A DNA stretch of 64,000 nucleotides from Porphyromonadaceae bacterium FC4 (lineage in GTDB: Bacteria > Bacteroidota > Bacteroidia > Bacteroidales > Porphyromonadaceae), in contig LT635553.1 in NCBI GenBank assembly GCA_900120395.1, forward strand, positions 850,254 through 914,253, written 5' to 3'. The notes under the pieces are model-generated. The model was not told the DNA's origin. It did no database searches and saw nothing but the letters and a program-made list of their open reading frames with translations. The position numbers and the translations under genes are program-made. Below are positions 48,899-58,261 of this stretch, one piece after another (position 1 is the stretch's first letter; each line of letters begins with the position of its first letter).

Positions 48899-49977
48899 GA
48901 GTTTAGGAGCTTGGTATAGTCGTCAAAAAAGAATTCTGTATCCATAGGACCGCCGTGACACTCCGGATGGAACTGTACGGAAAAGTACTTGCCGGACTCG
49001 TGGATGATTCCTTCGTTGGATCCGTCATTTAGGTTTTCGAAGTAGGGACGCCAACCTGAGGGTAGGGTGGTACTATCAACAGCAAAACCGTGGTTTTGGC
49101 TGGTGATGAAGCAGCGGTCGGTGCCACATAAGCGTACAGGCTGGTTGCTTGAGCGGTGCCCAAACTTCATCTTTTCTACTTTGGCACCTATAGATAGTGC
49201 CATGATTTGATTGCCCATGCATATACCTCCTATGGGCTTGTCTCCGGAGTCGATGACCTGTTTTACTCGTTCGATGAGTGGTGTGCAGTGCATGGGATTC
49301 CCGGGACCATTGCTGATGAACAGTCCGTCATACTCAAGACTTGTGAAGTCGTAGTCCCATGGCACAATAGTGAGGTCTACGTCTCGCTGGAGGAGCATGC
49401 GGATGATATTTTCCTTAGCGCCACAGTCTACAAGGACTACACGCTTGGCACCCTCTTTGGGGAAGTGGATTACTTCAGGCGTGGAGACTTTAGCTACTAA
49501 GTTTACTTCATCAGTCTGGAAGAAGTCAATGTCTTGATCATCGACAAGGAGCTTTCCGACCATTGGCCCATGATCTCTGATTTGTTTGGTGAGCTCACGA
49601 GTATCGATACCCGTGAGGCCTACCACCCCGTGGCGCTTTAGTCCTTCGCTGAGAGACTCTACTGCATTCCAGTGAGAGTAGGCGTCCGTGTAGTCATGTA
49701 CGATGAGTGCACGAGGATGTAGATCAGGACTTTCTAGATAAAGAGGAAGTCCTGTCTTGGGATCTACTTCTTCGGAAGGCAGACCATAGTTACCTATAAT
49801 GGGGTAGGTGCATACAAGTATCTGGCCCTCGTATGATGAGTCTGAAAGCGACTCAGGATATCCGGTCATGCTTGTGTTGAACACTACTTCACCACTGACG
49901 CTCTTGTCAGTAGCACCGAAGAGGTCCCCCTCATAAGTACTCCCGTTCTCTAAAATGAGCTTACCTTTCTTTTTCAT
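48895..49977 (-). CDS. carA: Carbamoyl-phosphate synthase small subunit
   Basis: 360 aa. CarA N-terminal domain (LILENGSTYEGDLFG, GEVVFNTSMTGYPESLSDSS) and a class I glutamine amidotransferase domain with the catalytic Cys in GGICMGNQIMALSIG, and the His/Glu pair in QFHPECHGGP. It feeds ammonia from glutamine to CarB. Between the purF-like gene (21 nt gap) and carB (4 nt overlap). Confidence 0.96.
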   Translation of the reverse strand: MKKKGKLILENGSTYEGDLFGATDKSVSGEVVFNTSMTGYPESLSDSSYEGQILVCTYPIIGNYGLPSEEVDPKTGLPLYLESPDLHPRALIVHDYTDAYSHWNAVESLSEGLKRHGVVGLTGIDTRELTKQIRDHGPMVGKLLVDDQDIDFFQTDEVNLVAKVSTPEVIHFPKEGAKRVVLVDCGAKENIIRMLLQRDVDLTIVPWDYDFTSLEYDGLFISNGPGNPMHCTPLIERVKQVIDSGDKPIGGICMGNQIMALSIGAKVEKMKFGHRSSNQPVRLCGTDRCFITSQNHGFAVDSTTLPSGWRPYFENLNDGSNEGIIHESGKYFSVQFHPECHGGPMDTEFFFDDYTKLLNS

Positions 49978-49998
49978 GGGTCTTCTATTATGGTTGTA

Positions 49999-51894
49999 TT
50001 AGTGTATCTCTTTGGGCCTATAGTCCTGCTCGATATAGTCAATCAGAGCTTGATTCACGAGTCGCATACCACCCCGAGTAGGGAAGTCGCCGGTGAAGTA
50101 CCAATCCCCAAGGTGGTTAGGAATGGCATTGTGTAAGCCCTCAATGCTCTGGAAAACCAGTTCAATGGGACAGTCGACACCTTCCGGCTTCATGAGCTCT
50201 ACCATCTTTGTGTTGAGTTCATCTACAGTGAAGGGAGCGTATATCTCCTTGACGAGGTTTGTTTTGTAGCACTCATCGGTTTGCATAATTGCCTTTGCCC
50301 GGCTGTAGAGGTCTTGTATCCGATCTTCCATGCCTCTATCGATGTGTAAAGCGATCGCTGCACGGAATGCCACAAACTCCTCCATGCGGTTCATGTTGAT
50401 GCCGTAGTAGTCCGGGTAGCGGATCTGTGGACATGAGGAGACGATTACTATCTTTTTGGGGCGCAGGCGACTAAGTATGCTAATGATGCTCTCCTTGAGC
50501 GTTGTCCCACGGACTATGCTGTCGTCGATGACGATCAAGTTGTCAACTCCCGGCTCTATTGTCCCATATGTGATGTCGTATACGTGCTGAGCTAGGTCTC
50601 GCCGAGTGTCATTCTCCGATATGAAGGTGCGAAGCTTAATGTCCTTGATAGCTACTTTCTCAAACCGTACTCTACGGCTAAGAATGCCACGAAGCTCATC
50701 TTCTGTGAGATCTTTGTGACTTTGAAGCTGCTTGATCTTGATGTTGTTTAGGTGGTCCTCGAGGCCATCAATCATCCCAAAATAGGCTACTTCAGCAGTA
50801 TTGGGTATGAATGAGAAGACGGAGTGATCTAGGTCGTCACCTACTGCCTTTAGAATGTTTGGTACCAGTTGTCTACCCAGACACTTGCGCTCTTGGTATA
50901 TATCTCTATCGCTTCCACGAGAGAAGTATATGCGCTCGAATGAGCAAGCTCTTTGCTCTTGTGGTTCTCGGATTTGGCTGATGCGGACCTCTTCGCCGGA
51001 ACGATTTAGAGACAGAGCTTGTCCGGGCTCTAGTACCGAGACACGGTCCGATGTTACGTTCATTACAGTCTGGATGACCGGACGCTCGGAGGCAACAACT
51101 ACCACCTCGTCATCGTAGTAGTAAAAAGCTGGGCGGATCCCCCAGGGGTCACGTGTGACAAACATTTCGCCACTGCCTGTTACCCCGCAGATCACATACC
51201 CTCCGTCCCATAGAGGGGCACAGTCTCGTAGCGGAGCGGTGATATCAATCCTCGACTCTATGTCATTTGTGATATCCATGCCGGTAAGTCCGTTTGCTTT
51301 GCTTTCTCTGTATTTGTGCTCTACTTCACGATCTAAACGATGACCCAACTGTTCGAGCAGGACAAGCATATCCGAGCGATCACGAGGGTGCTGCCCTTTG
51401 GATGCGATATCATCGAACACTTCATCCATATTGGTGAGATTAAAGTTTCCGCAGATTGCCAGACTCTTTGCACGCCAGTTGTCTCTGCGCATCAAGGGAT
51501 GTACGTACTTCAACCCCACATTTTTTGTTGTGCTGTACCGTAGGTGCCCCATATAGATCTCACCGGCAAAGGGCATATACTGCTCCAGGTATTCATCGGT
51601 GAGATCATTTGTAGCAGAGAAGGCTTCTATCGTTTTGTTGACGGCTGCAAAGTCTTCAGTAATGGCAGATGTGCCTAGGGCGCGCTCTCTAAAAAAGTAC
51701 TCCTTCCCAACGGGGGCATTCATCTTGAGCGCAACGAGTCCTGCGCCTTCCTGCCCACGGTTGTGCTGCTTTTCTAGCAGTAGGTATAGTTTATTGAGTC
51801 CGTACTTCCAAGTCCCGTATTTTTCCTGATAGTATGATAGAGGCTTTCTAAGCCGAATCATGGCTACTCCACATTCGTGTTTGAGTTGTTCCAT
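49999..51894 (-). CDS. Amidophosphoribosyltransferase-like protein, long Bacteroidetes form
   Basis: 631 aa from ATG 51894 (MEQLKHECGVAMIRL). The 15-residue longer opening at 51939 is rejected because a terminator hairpin lies inside it, while GAAGGA precedes ATG 51894. An N-terminal Ntn glutaminase domain (Cys8 as nucleophile after processing; HNRGQEGAGL, MGHLRYSTT) is followed by a phosphoribosyltransferase domain with the PRPP loop VIDDSIVRGTTLKESI. PurF makes phosphoribosylamine, the first purine step. It is longer than typical PurF (about 480-500 aa), with an insertion in the glutaminase part. Bacteroidetes often have a standard PurF as well, so this may be the second paralogue. Co-transcribed with carAB. 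Confidence 0.85.
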   Translation of the reverse strand: MEQLKHECGVAMIRLRKPLSYYQEKYGTWKYGLNKLYLLLEKQHNRGQEGAGLVALKMNAPVGKEYFFRERALGTSAITEDFAAVNKTIEAFSATNDLTDEYLEQYMPFAGEIYMGHLRYSTTKNVGLKYVHPLMRRDNWRAKSLAICGNFNLTNMDEVFDDIASKGQHPRDRSDMLVLLEQLGHRLDREVEHKYRESKANGLTGMDITNDIESRIDITAPLRDCAPLWDGGYVICGVTGSGEMFVTRDPWGIRPAFYYYDDEVVVVASERPVIQTVMNVTSDRVSVLEPGQALSLNRSGEEVRISQIREPQEQRACSFERIYFSRGSDRDIYQERKCLGRQLVPNILKAVGDDLDHSVFSFIPNTAEVAYFGMIDGLEDHLNNIKIKQLQSHKDLTEDELRGILSRRVRFEKVAIKDIKLRTFISENDTRRDLAQHVYDITYGTIEPGVDNLIVIDDSIVRGTTLKESIISILSRLRPKKIVIVSSCPQIRYPDYYGINMNRMEEFVAFRAAIALHIDRGMEDRIQDLYSRAKAIMQTDECYKTNLVKEIYAPFTVDELNTKMVELMKPEGVDCPIELVFQSIEGLHNAIPNHLGDWYFTGDFPTRGGMRLVNQALIDYIEQDYRPKEIH

Positions 51895-51924
51895 TTCCTT
51901 CAGAGTCGATGTGTTGTGTTCAAA

Positions 51925-51955
51925 AAAGCCAAGTGACATCAGTGTACTTGGCTTT
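51925..51955 (-). terminator. Terminator/attenuator ahead of the purF-like gene
   Basis: AAAGCCAAGT pairs with ACTTGGCTTT; on the minus strand it ends in GGCTTTTTTG. It closes the upstream coaE/DUF5606 operon, only 30 nt before the purF-like ATG. Confidence 0.75.
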
Positions 51956-51966
51956 ATGAGAGCTGT

Positions 51967-52383
51967 TTACTTGTTACTATCGCTTTCATCTTCTACAAAG
52001 AGTACCATGCCTTGTTGACGCAGCAGTATATACCACTTCACAAGCTTTCGAATATCGCTGTCATGGACACGCTCTTCGTCATAGGTTGGGAGCACCTTGT
52101 TCATAAAAGTTCTAAGTGTTTCATGATCCTTTATTATCTCTTTTTCCTCCGGTATGGTATCACCATAAGCTTCATGTATGTTCTGAAAAACCTGTCCAAG
52201 TGGTAGGTCACCTTCTTCCGTATACATTGCTATCTCTGCGAGCGAAGATACCTTGTCTCGACCAAAGATGGGCATTCGACGCCCATTGCTAATGTCCTCT
52301 ACGGTATAGGGCATCTTGTCAAAGTTTACGATGCGGTATAGACCAGGCTTGCCGGATATGGATATGATTTCTCTAAGCTTCAT
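51967..52383 (-). CDS. DUF5606-like small protein
   Basis: 138 aa. It begins MKLREIISISGKPGLYRIVN, the start of a conserved Bacteroidetes family (DUF5606 from memory), and has an acidic tail. No signal or membrane segment. It overlaps the coaE stop by 4 nt. Function unknown; the N-terminal part may form a small SH3-like barrel (guess). Confidence 0.75.
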   Translation of the reverse strand: MKLREIISISGKPGLYRIVNFDKMPYTVEDISNGRRMPIFGRDKVSSLAEIAMYTEEGDLPLGQVFQNIHEAYGDTIPEEKEIIKDHETLRTFMNKVLPTYDEERVHDSDIRKLVKWYILLRQQGMVLFVEDESDSNK

Positions 52384-52979
52384 AGATTTCTTATTATTAC
52401 GTTGTGTATATGTTCGATCTGAGTGATTACCGAGTTGTTATCGTTGTTGAGAAGTTGATAGTCTGATTGTGTTTCTTGAAGAATTCTTTCGTTGCTTTGA
52501 AGGTTTTCAATACGTTCAAAGTCTGTTTCATTCAGTTCAGGGTCCCGTAGTTTTACCCTTTTCTTTCGTTGGTTGACGTCACAGAGGACTGCTATGATTG
52601 AGTCACATGACCGATACAATCCGGAGGTGAATAGTATTGCTGATTCGACTACGACAACAGGGGTGTCCTGCTGTTCTATCCAATCGCGTAGGTGTGAAAA
52701 AAGTGCCGTGTGCACGATCTTCTCTACCTGATCCCTCTCCGAGTTTAGGAGCTGTCTGAGCGTATTCTTATCTAGGTTTCCCTCTTTTGATACGGGGTCA
52801 ATGCCAAGTGTCTCTACCATCTGTTGTCTGATGTCTTGCCTGTAGTAAAGTCGCTTGGCCTCGAAGTCACAGTCATAAGAGGGAATGTTCCACAGTACCT
52901 CCAGGCACTTGCGTACAACACTCTTCCCGGAGCCTATTGCTCCGCACAAACCTATTACATGTACACTAGAGTTTTGCAC
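52380..52979 (-). CDS. coaE: Dephospho-CoA kinase
   Basis: 199 aa. P-loop in GLCGAIGSGKSVVRKCLE; the substrate Asp in YDCDFEAKRLYY; the lid and adenine regions ESAILFTSGLYRSCD and RKKRVKLRDPELNE. It performs the last step of coenzyme A synthesis. It overlaps ybbR by 14 nt and the DUF5606-like gene by 4 nt, so the three are coupled. Confidence 0.9.
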   Translation of the reverse strand: MQNSSVHVIGLCGAIGSGKSVVRKCLEVLWNIPSYDCDFEAKRLYYRQDIRQQMVETLGIDPVSKEGNLDKNTLRQLLNSERDQVEKIVHTALFSHLRDWIEQQDTPVVVVESAILFTSGLYRSCDSIIAVLCDVNQRKKRVKLRDPELNETDFERIENLQSNERILQETQSDYQLLNNDNNSVITQIEHIHNVIIRNL

Positions 52980-54042
52980 CGGTGTTTTTCTCCTCGAGTA
53001 TATAGTTGACGCGATCCGGATCCAGCTGTATGAGCTCTACATCCTCAGGGAAGTCCCTTATCTTTACCGGTAGTGACTTCTGATCCTCTAGTGCTACTTT
53101 GCTCGCATCCACGTACAGTCGGATGTCCGGAAGTGTGCTTTCTTGAGCAGATGTTTTGTTGATGAGGTAGGTCACTCTTACCTGTGCAGGGAGTAAGTGT
53201 AGAGTGTAGCCTGGCTTTAGTCCTTCGATGGCTATGTTGTTGGAGACAAAAGTACGGCTCGTCAACTCTTCTGTTGTCAACGTTACGATTACACTATCCG
53301 GTTGTACGTATGCTCCGGCGGGCGGAATCAATGCTATCGCTGTCCGAATCCTGCCGGGGTCACCTATGCGTACAGCAATAGTGTCTGTGCGTACGATCAG
53401 ATCGTGAGATGATTGCAGCGAGTCCAACAGACTCTGTGCTGCATACAGTGTCACTCTTTCCGGTGCCAGTCCTACTTCATCCACCAGTCTCAGATTGGGC
53501 TTTTTGCCAAAGTTTACCTGACTGGTGAAGATCACATCAGCTTCAGCACTTCCTAGGGGTTCGTACGGTATCATTACCGTGTTTGGGCTCAGGTTGATGT
53601 TGCGAAGTGTATCATTCAGGATGGTCTTCGCTGTTGGGAGGATGTCAGAGAGGATCTGGCTTCTGAATTGCTTTTCAGACAACACCCATGTTCCTCCCTC
53701 CGTGTCCAGAGTGGCCGGATCTACATGAGGGGTATAAGCCGGGACTGAACGAAACAGGTTCTTAATCGTGTAGTTCAGCAAACCAAACCCACTGCTGTGA
53801 AGCTCCACGGTGATGTTTTCGGGGATGGTCGTACTATCAGTGACTACATATCCGGCAGGAAACTCAGGCCACTCAACTTGTACATTGATCTCCTTCGTAT
53901 AGCCTTGAGGACTTGCCAGTGCCATCAAAAACCATAGGAGTAAGGATATGAGCATGCATACCACCAAGTTCACCCAGCGCTTACGACGTAGGATGTAGGC
54001 AGTGAGCTTACCCTCCCTCAGTATGCGTATCAGCCCTCTCAA
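52966..54042 (-). CDS. YbbR-like domain protein
   Basis: 358 aa. One N-terminal transmembrane helix (about 25-46, LVVCMLISLLLWFLMALA) and an extracytoplasmic part with YbbR-type beta repeats (EINVQVEWPEFPAGYVV, EITVELHSSGFGLLNY-like). In Firmicutes YbbR/CdaR regulates a diadenylate cyclase; no such gene is adjacent here, so the role is open. Overlaps coaE by 14 nt. Confidence 0.8.
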   Translation of the reverse strand: MRGLIRILREGKLTAYILRRKRWVNLVVCMLISLLLWFLMALASPQGYTKEINVQVEWPEFPAGYVVTDSTTIPENITVELHSSGFGLLNYTIKNLFRSVPAYTPHVDPATLDTEGGTWVLSEKQFRSQILSDILPTAKTILNDTLRNINLSPNTVMIPYEPLGSAEADVIFTSQVNFGKKPNLRLVDEVGLAPERVTLYAAQSLLDSLQSSHDLIVRTDTIAVRIGDPGRIRTAIALIPPAGAYVQPDSVIVTLTTEELTSRTFVSNNIAIEGLKPGYTLHLLPAQVRVTYLINKTSAQESTLPDIRLYVDASKVALEDQKSLPVKIRDFPEDVELIQLDPDRVNYILEEKNTGAKL

Positions 54043-54075
54043 TACTCAGTAGCTACGAAGTGCCGTAGGCTCTTT

Positions 54076-54393
54076 TTACTTTGTTTTGTCGTTTTCAGGG
54101 ATGGCGTAGATGTTGTTATAGTCTACTTTCATTTTTACACCGTCCCAGATCTCTACAGTCACTTGGCTTGTTGTTGTGTTGATTTCACGAATGATGCCGT
54201 AGATGCCCCCGCTGGTGATGACTTTATCGCCAGGCTTCATAGCTTCACGAGCCTTCTGGATCTCTTTTTGTCGCTTGGATTGAGGACGGATCATGAAGAA
54301 GTAAAATATGGCGATCAGGAGTACGATCATGATGATGTTCATCCATGCGGCTCCCGGGTTTGCAGCCTGTAAAAGAATTGAGTTAAGCGTCAT
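54076..54393 (-). CDS. yajC: Preprotein translocase subunit YajC
   Basis: 105 aa. A single transmembrane helix (about 17-36, MNIIMIVLLIAIFYFFMIRP), then QSKRQKEIQKAREAMKPGDKV and TSGGIYGIIREINT, characteristic of YajC. It joins SecDF at the Sec translocon. Between nusB and ybbR, the usual Bacteroidetes order. Confidence 0.93.
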   Translation of the reverse strand: MTLNSILLQAANPGAAWMNIIMIVLLIAIFYFFMIRPQSKRQKEIQKAREAMKPGDKVITSGGIYGIIREINTTTSQVTVEIWDGVKMKVDYNNIYAIPENDKTK

Positions 54394-54471
54394 AGGATTT
54401 TATTTGTTTTGTTGATTTATATAGGTTCTAATGTATTATGCCCGTGTGTGTTGGAGATGCGATACCGATTT

Positions 54472-55392
54472 TCAGTCGCCCAATATCCTTCCTTCTTCCT
54501 TTAGATCAGTGAAGAGGTTGTGCAGGATACCGTTCGTGTACTTGCTACTATTATTCGAGCTGTACACGTGTGCGAGGTTGAGGTATTCGTTGATGATAAT
54601 CGTCGTGGGGATTTGTGGGTAGTAGAGAGCTTCTGCCAGTGCCATTCGGAGTATTATGGAGTCGATTCGGCTTACTCTGTCGGCATCCCATTCTTTCAGG
54701 TACCTCGTGAGGTCCTCCTTGAGTTCAGCACTGTTGTGAATAACCTTTGTCAGTAGATCCGGTCCAAAAGTTTTGTTGTCATCATTGCTGTATTTTGGGC
54801 GTAGGTTCTTCATGTACTGTAGCTTATCGTCCATCCCATTGAACACTTTCGTGGCAAAAGTAAAGACGATACCTATATCATCGTTTAGGTAGATGCTCAG
54901 GTCCCCCAGCCTATCTTCGAATGCTTCACTCTGTTGATATGCACTCTTGTAGAGTCCCCTCCACCACTCTTTGACGTCATCATAGCTTGCCCAATCCACT
55001 TCTTGTGGGTTCTCCGAAGTGAGGAGATCAGTGATGATGTCTCCATGGTATTCGTCCAGTGCAATGCTTGTGTATGCCAGATCTTCGTAGAGTGTTATGA
55101 ATTCTTCATCAGAGCGGATCAGTGCTACGAGAGGATTGTCAACGAGATGCTTCAGGAGAGCTATTTTCTCCTCTTGTTTGCCAAACTTTTCCTCCTCGAT
55201 TGCCAGCCTGTTTTCTGCTGCATCACTTAGTGCCAAAGGCAGACCACAGAGCGTGATGTACAGCCTGTACGAAGCTTCAAGGGCGTCCTCCAGTATTTGT
55301 AGGGCACGGTCTTCAGTCATGCGCCCCTCAAAAGCATAGTAGTTGTACAGTACCTGAAGTACCTTGATGCGTATTAATAGTCTATTGATCAT
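54472..55392 (-). CDS. nusB: Transcription antitermination protein NusB, long form
   Basis: 306 aa. The NusB fold is in the C-terminal half (DRVSRIDSIILRMALAEALY, TIIINEYLNLAHVYSSNNSS, KYTNGILHNLF). The N-terminal 160 residues are an extra helical region typical of Bacteroidetes. NusB with NusE (S10) binds boxA RNA in rRNA operons. A TATCTTTG box lies 53 nt upstream. Confidence 0.93.
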   Translation of the reverse strand: MINRLLIRIKVLQVLYNYYAFEGRMTEDRALQILEDALEASYRLYITLCGLPLALSDAAENRLAIEEEKFGKQEEKIALLKHLVDNPLVALIRSDEEFITLYEDLAYTSIALDEYHGDIITDLLTSENPQEVDWASYDDVKEWWRGLYKSAYQQSEAFEDRLGDLSIYLNDDIGIVFTFATKVFNGMDDKLQYMKNLRPKYSNDDNKTFGPDLLTKVIHNSAELKEDLTRYLKEWDADRVSRIDSIILRMALAEALYYPQIPTTIIINEYLNLAHVYSSNNSSKYTNGILHNLFTDLKEEGRILGD

Positions 55393-55444
55393 ATATACTC
55401 ACACTCGAGTGTCCTATATTTATTGGAGGGTGATTTACCACAGA

Positions 55445-55452
55445 CAAAGATA
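55445..55452 (-). promoter_or_regulatory. nusB: nusB -7 box
   Basis: TATCTTTG on the minus strand, 53 nt before the ATG. Confidence 0.5.
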
Positions 55453-55531
55453 CCATTTTCTATCCACCCTTACACTTCCTTTCCCGATTAATATCAACGA
55501 CAGATTAAGTTCACTTTGCGTAGACCCTACA

Positions 55532-55618
55532 AGTTTCACGGATAGAAGCAAAAGGTTTCCAGTAGGAAAGAAAATGATTTGACGGATAGTAGCCAAACGT
55601 TTCCTACTGGAAACTTTT
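55532..55618 (+). repeat. Two-unit dispersed repeat, copy F
   Basis: Units as in copy A, but the second hairpin has its loop flipped (GTTTCCTACTGGAAAC). The stem is kept, which points to selection for structure. Confidence 0.9.
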
Positions 55619-55663
55619 CACCATCAAGCTAAGCTGTTTTACGTCTTCTGACCTCAGTTCTAA

Positions 55664-55705
55664 GAGAGGGAGATCGATGATTATCCAGCTTTTCTAATGA
55701 CCTGA
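55664..55705 (+). pseudogene. Remnant of a cas1 3' end
   Basis: The frame reads [13 protein letters not shown] and stop. The live Cas1 ends LRGDLDDYPVFLIQS. Only about the last 13 codons remain, after an in-frame stop at 55661. It is followed 4 nt later by the broken cas2, in the natural cas1-cas2 order, on the plus strand. Confidence 0.7.
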
Positions 55706-55709
55706 TTTT

Positions 55710-55922
55710 ATGTATACCCTCATTACTTACAATGTTAGCACGAGCGATGCGGTCGGTAGGAGAAGGCTTCGCCAAGTAGCAAAGACCTGCCAAGACTATG
55801 GGCAAAGGGTGCAAAACTCGGTCTTTGACCTCGGAAAGGACTATAAGTCTCACATAGAGAGCTTCGGAAGAGAGGCAAGTTATGAGGCTGAGGGGGAATT
55901 GATTATCTGGTCGCAGTGCTGA
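55710..55922 (+). pseudogene. cas2 with internal deletion
   Basis: 70 aa. The first 40 residues ([20 protein letters not shown], then [20 protein letters not shown]) match the live Cas2 (MYLLVTYDVNTASPDGAKRL) at about two thirds identity. The frame then jumps to [17 protein letters not shown], equivalent to the Cas2 tail LGTNYQSKIITIGKT. About 30 middle residues are missing, removing part of the ferredoxin-like fold. Divergence shows that it is not a recent copy of the live gene. Confidence 0.8.
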
Positions 55923-56091
55923 TGGTACTCCTGCGAGTGGAAATTGATCAATAATTAGCGAAACACTCGCACACACTTAATATATAGTTATGAGAATTTG
56001 AGTGGTAATAGTACCCAATGCTAAGGATAATTCGGGTACCTTCACTAAAGTAGGTTCCAAAAGGTCGGCACCCAGCCGCCTTTTGCAATCT

Positions 56092-56117
56092 GCAGTCGCA
56101 CCCCACGTGGGGTGCGA
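56092..56117. repeat. Rearranged CRISPR repeat fragment
   Basis: A palindrome beginning GTCGCACCCCAC and ending GTGGGGTGCGAC, equal to the stem half of the array repeat with the opposite orientation of the 5' end. It lacks the ATTGAAAC tail. May be left from the relic locus. Confidence 0.6.
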
Positions 56118-56152
56118 CTCAGGGTTGGCAGCGTGGAGTCCCCGGTGACGGT

Positions 56153-58261
56153 GTTTCAATTCACGTACCCTGTGCGGGGTGCGACGCTCTCGTGCCGGTA
56201 GAGACATAACCTCCTGCTCGTTTCAATTCACGCACCCCATGCGGGGTGCGACCTTTGCCTTCACGGTGTCCGGTGAGGAATGGGAGTTTCAATTCACGCA
56301 CCCCGTGCGGGGTGCGACGCCATGTTCAGTAACAGATATTTTCCAACCATTGTTGTTTCAATTCACGCACCCCGTGCGGGGTGCGACGGTTGGTTGCGTT
56401 GGTGTGTGTCTGTCTTCTGACGTTTCAATTCACGCACCCCATGTGGGGTGCGACGGCTTTCTTGACCAGCTCCTTTCCCGTGCCATAAGTTTCAATTCAC
56501 GCACCCCATGTGGGGTGCGACGTGGATGGTCAGAGCGGGCGGAGCAAATACAACGTTTCAATTCACGCACCCCATGTGGGGTGCGACGTGAGCGATCACC
56601 CCATTCATCATCCATTCAAACCGTTTCAATTCACGCACCCCATGTGGGGTGCGACTTTAGTGGAGTCCGGAACACCTGATTAAATTTGAGTTTCAATTCA
56701 CGCACCCCATGTGGGGTGCGACTAATTCCGTGGAGGATGTAGGAGGAGTGCTCTTCGTTTCAATTCACGCACCCCATGTGGGGTGCGACAGATGTCGAAT
56801 CAGTCAGGTAGGTTTTTGCGCCGTTTCAATTCACGCACCCCATGTGGGGTGCGACACAACACCACCGTCACCATCTCCTTTGACAACCTGTTTCAATTCA
56901 CGCACCCCATGTGGGGTGCGACCTGAGGATCCACTGGGGCAGGTGTACAGCTACGGGTTTCAATTCACGCACCCCATGTGGGGTGCGACTCGATAAAGCC
57001 TGCGTCCCAGTAGGTATTGAGTACGTTTCAATTCACGCACCCCATGTGGGGTGCGACCCTTCCACTCTGCCGAGATTTTACCACCAGTGATGTTTCAATT
57101 CACGCACCCCATGTGGGGTGCGACCAGTTATTGGCTCGGCACAGTTGCAGGACAATAAGTTTCAATTCACGCACCCCATGTGGGGTGCGACCTCATCTGG
57201 CGTTAACCTTATCCGATCCATAAACTGTTTCAATTCACGCACCCCATGTGGGGTGCGACGGATTATTCAATTTCTTGTTTATCATCTTTTTGGTTTCAAT
57301 TCACGCACCCCATGTGGGGTGCGACTGATGGCTACCTCAGAGGTCTCGGTGCTTTGCCCGTTTCAATTCACGCACCCCATGTGGGGTGCGACTATATCGT
57401 GATCATATCCATTGCATGTTAAGCGTGTTTCAATTCACGCACCCCATGTGGGGTGCGACATCCTAGCCCATGCATCAAGGATTACCCTTTGCGGTTTCAA
57501 TTCACGCACCCCATGTGGGGTGCGACGTCCTTAACCAGGGCGGCAGAGAGATCCATGCTGTTTCAATTCACGCACCCCATGTGGGGTGCGACTTCTGGGC
57601 TTGCTCCGCTTTGGTGGTATTGGTTGCGTTTCAATTCACGCACCCCATGTGGGGTGCGACGTCGTTACAAGATAACTCACAGCATAGGACACATGTTTCA
57701 ATTCACGCACCCCATGTGGGGTGCGACAGTACCTGTGCGATTAGCGTCAAGCTCATTATTAGTTTCAATTCACGCACCCCATGTGGGGTGCGACCTTTAC
57801 ATCTGCAAAACCAACAACTCAATACGATGTTTCAATTCACGCACCCCATGTGGGGTGCGACTCAGAAACCGTCTATTCGTGATAAGTGGGATATGAGTTT
57901 CAATTCACGCACCCCATGTGGGGTGCGACTCTAATACATCATCATCATAAGTAAGGGTAATGTTTCAATTCACGCACCCCATGTGGGGTGCGACGCCACC
58001 GTCCAGCTCGGACAGCCACTCGTTCCTGTTTCAATTCACGCACCCCATGTGGGGTGCGACGCTTTGGCGGCTTCCAACGCCTTGTTTGTTGCTTGTTTCA
58101 ATTCACGCACCCCATGTGGGGTGCGACACCCCGTCATTGATGTTTGCAGGAGTGAGACCCTGTTTCAATTCACGCACCCCATGTGGGGTGCGACCACCGC
58201 CTCAGCGTATGGTAGAGGATGTCGGCGGGTTTCAATTCACGCACCCCATGTGGGGTGCGAC
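56153..58261 (-). CRISPR. Type I-C CRISPR array, 32 repeats and 31 spacers
   Basis: Repeats are 33 bp with start-to-start spacing of 65-69 bp (spacers 32-36 bp). On the plus strand each starts GTTTCAATTCACGCACC and ends GGGGTGCGAC; read on the minus strand it ends ATTGAAAC, the usual type I-C crRNA handle, so transcription is leftward from the cas2 side. 28 repeats are identical; the four at the left end (56153, 56220, 56286, 56355) differ in the loop (TGCGG in place of TGTGG, with extra changes in the first), which marks the old, leader-distal end. No spacer was recognised by eye as matching this window. Confidence 0.97.

Noticed and set aside
55629-55976. 115-aa minus ORF opposite the cas2 relic
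   Set aside because: It is antisense to the recognisable Cas1/Cas2 relic and has no own features.
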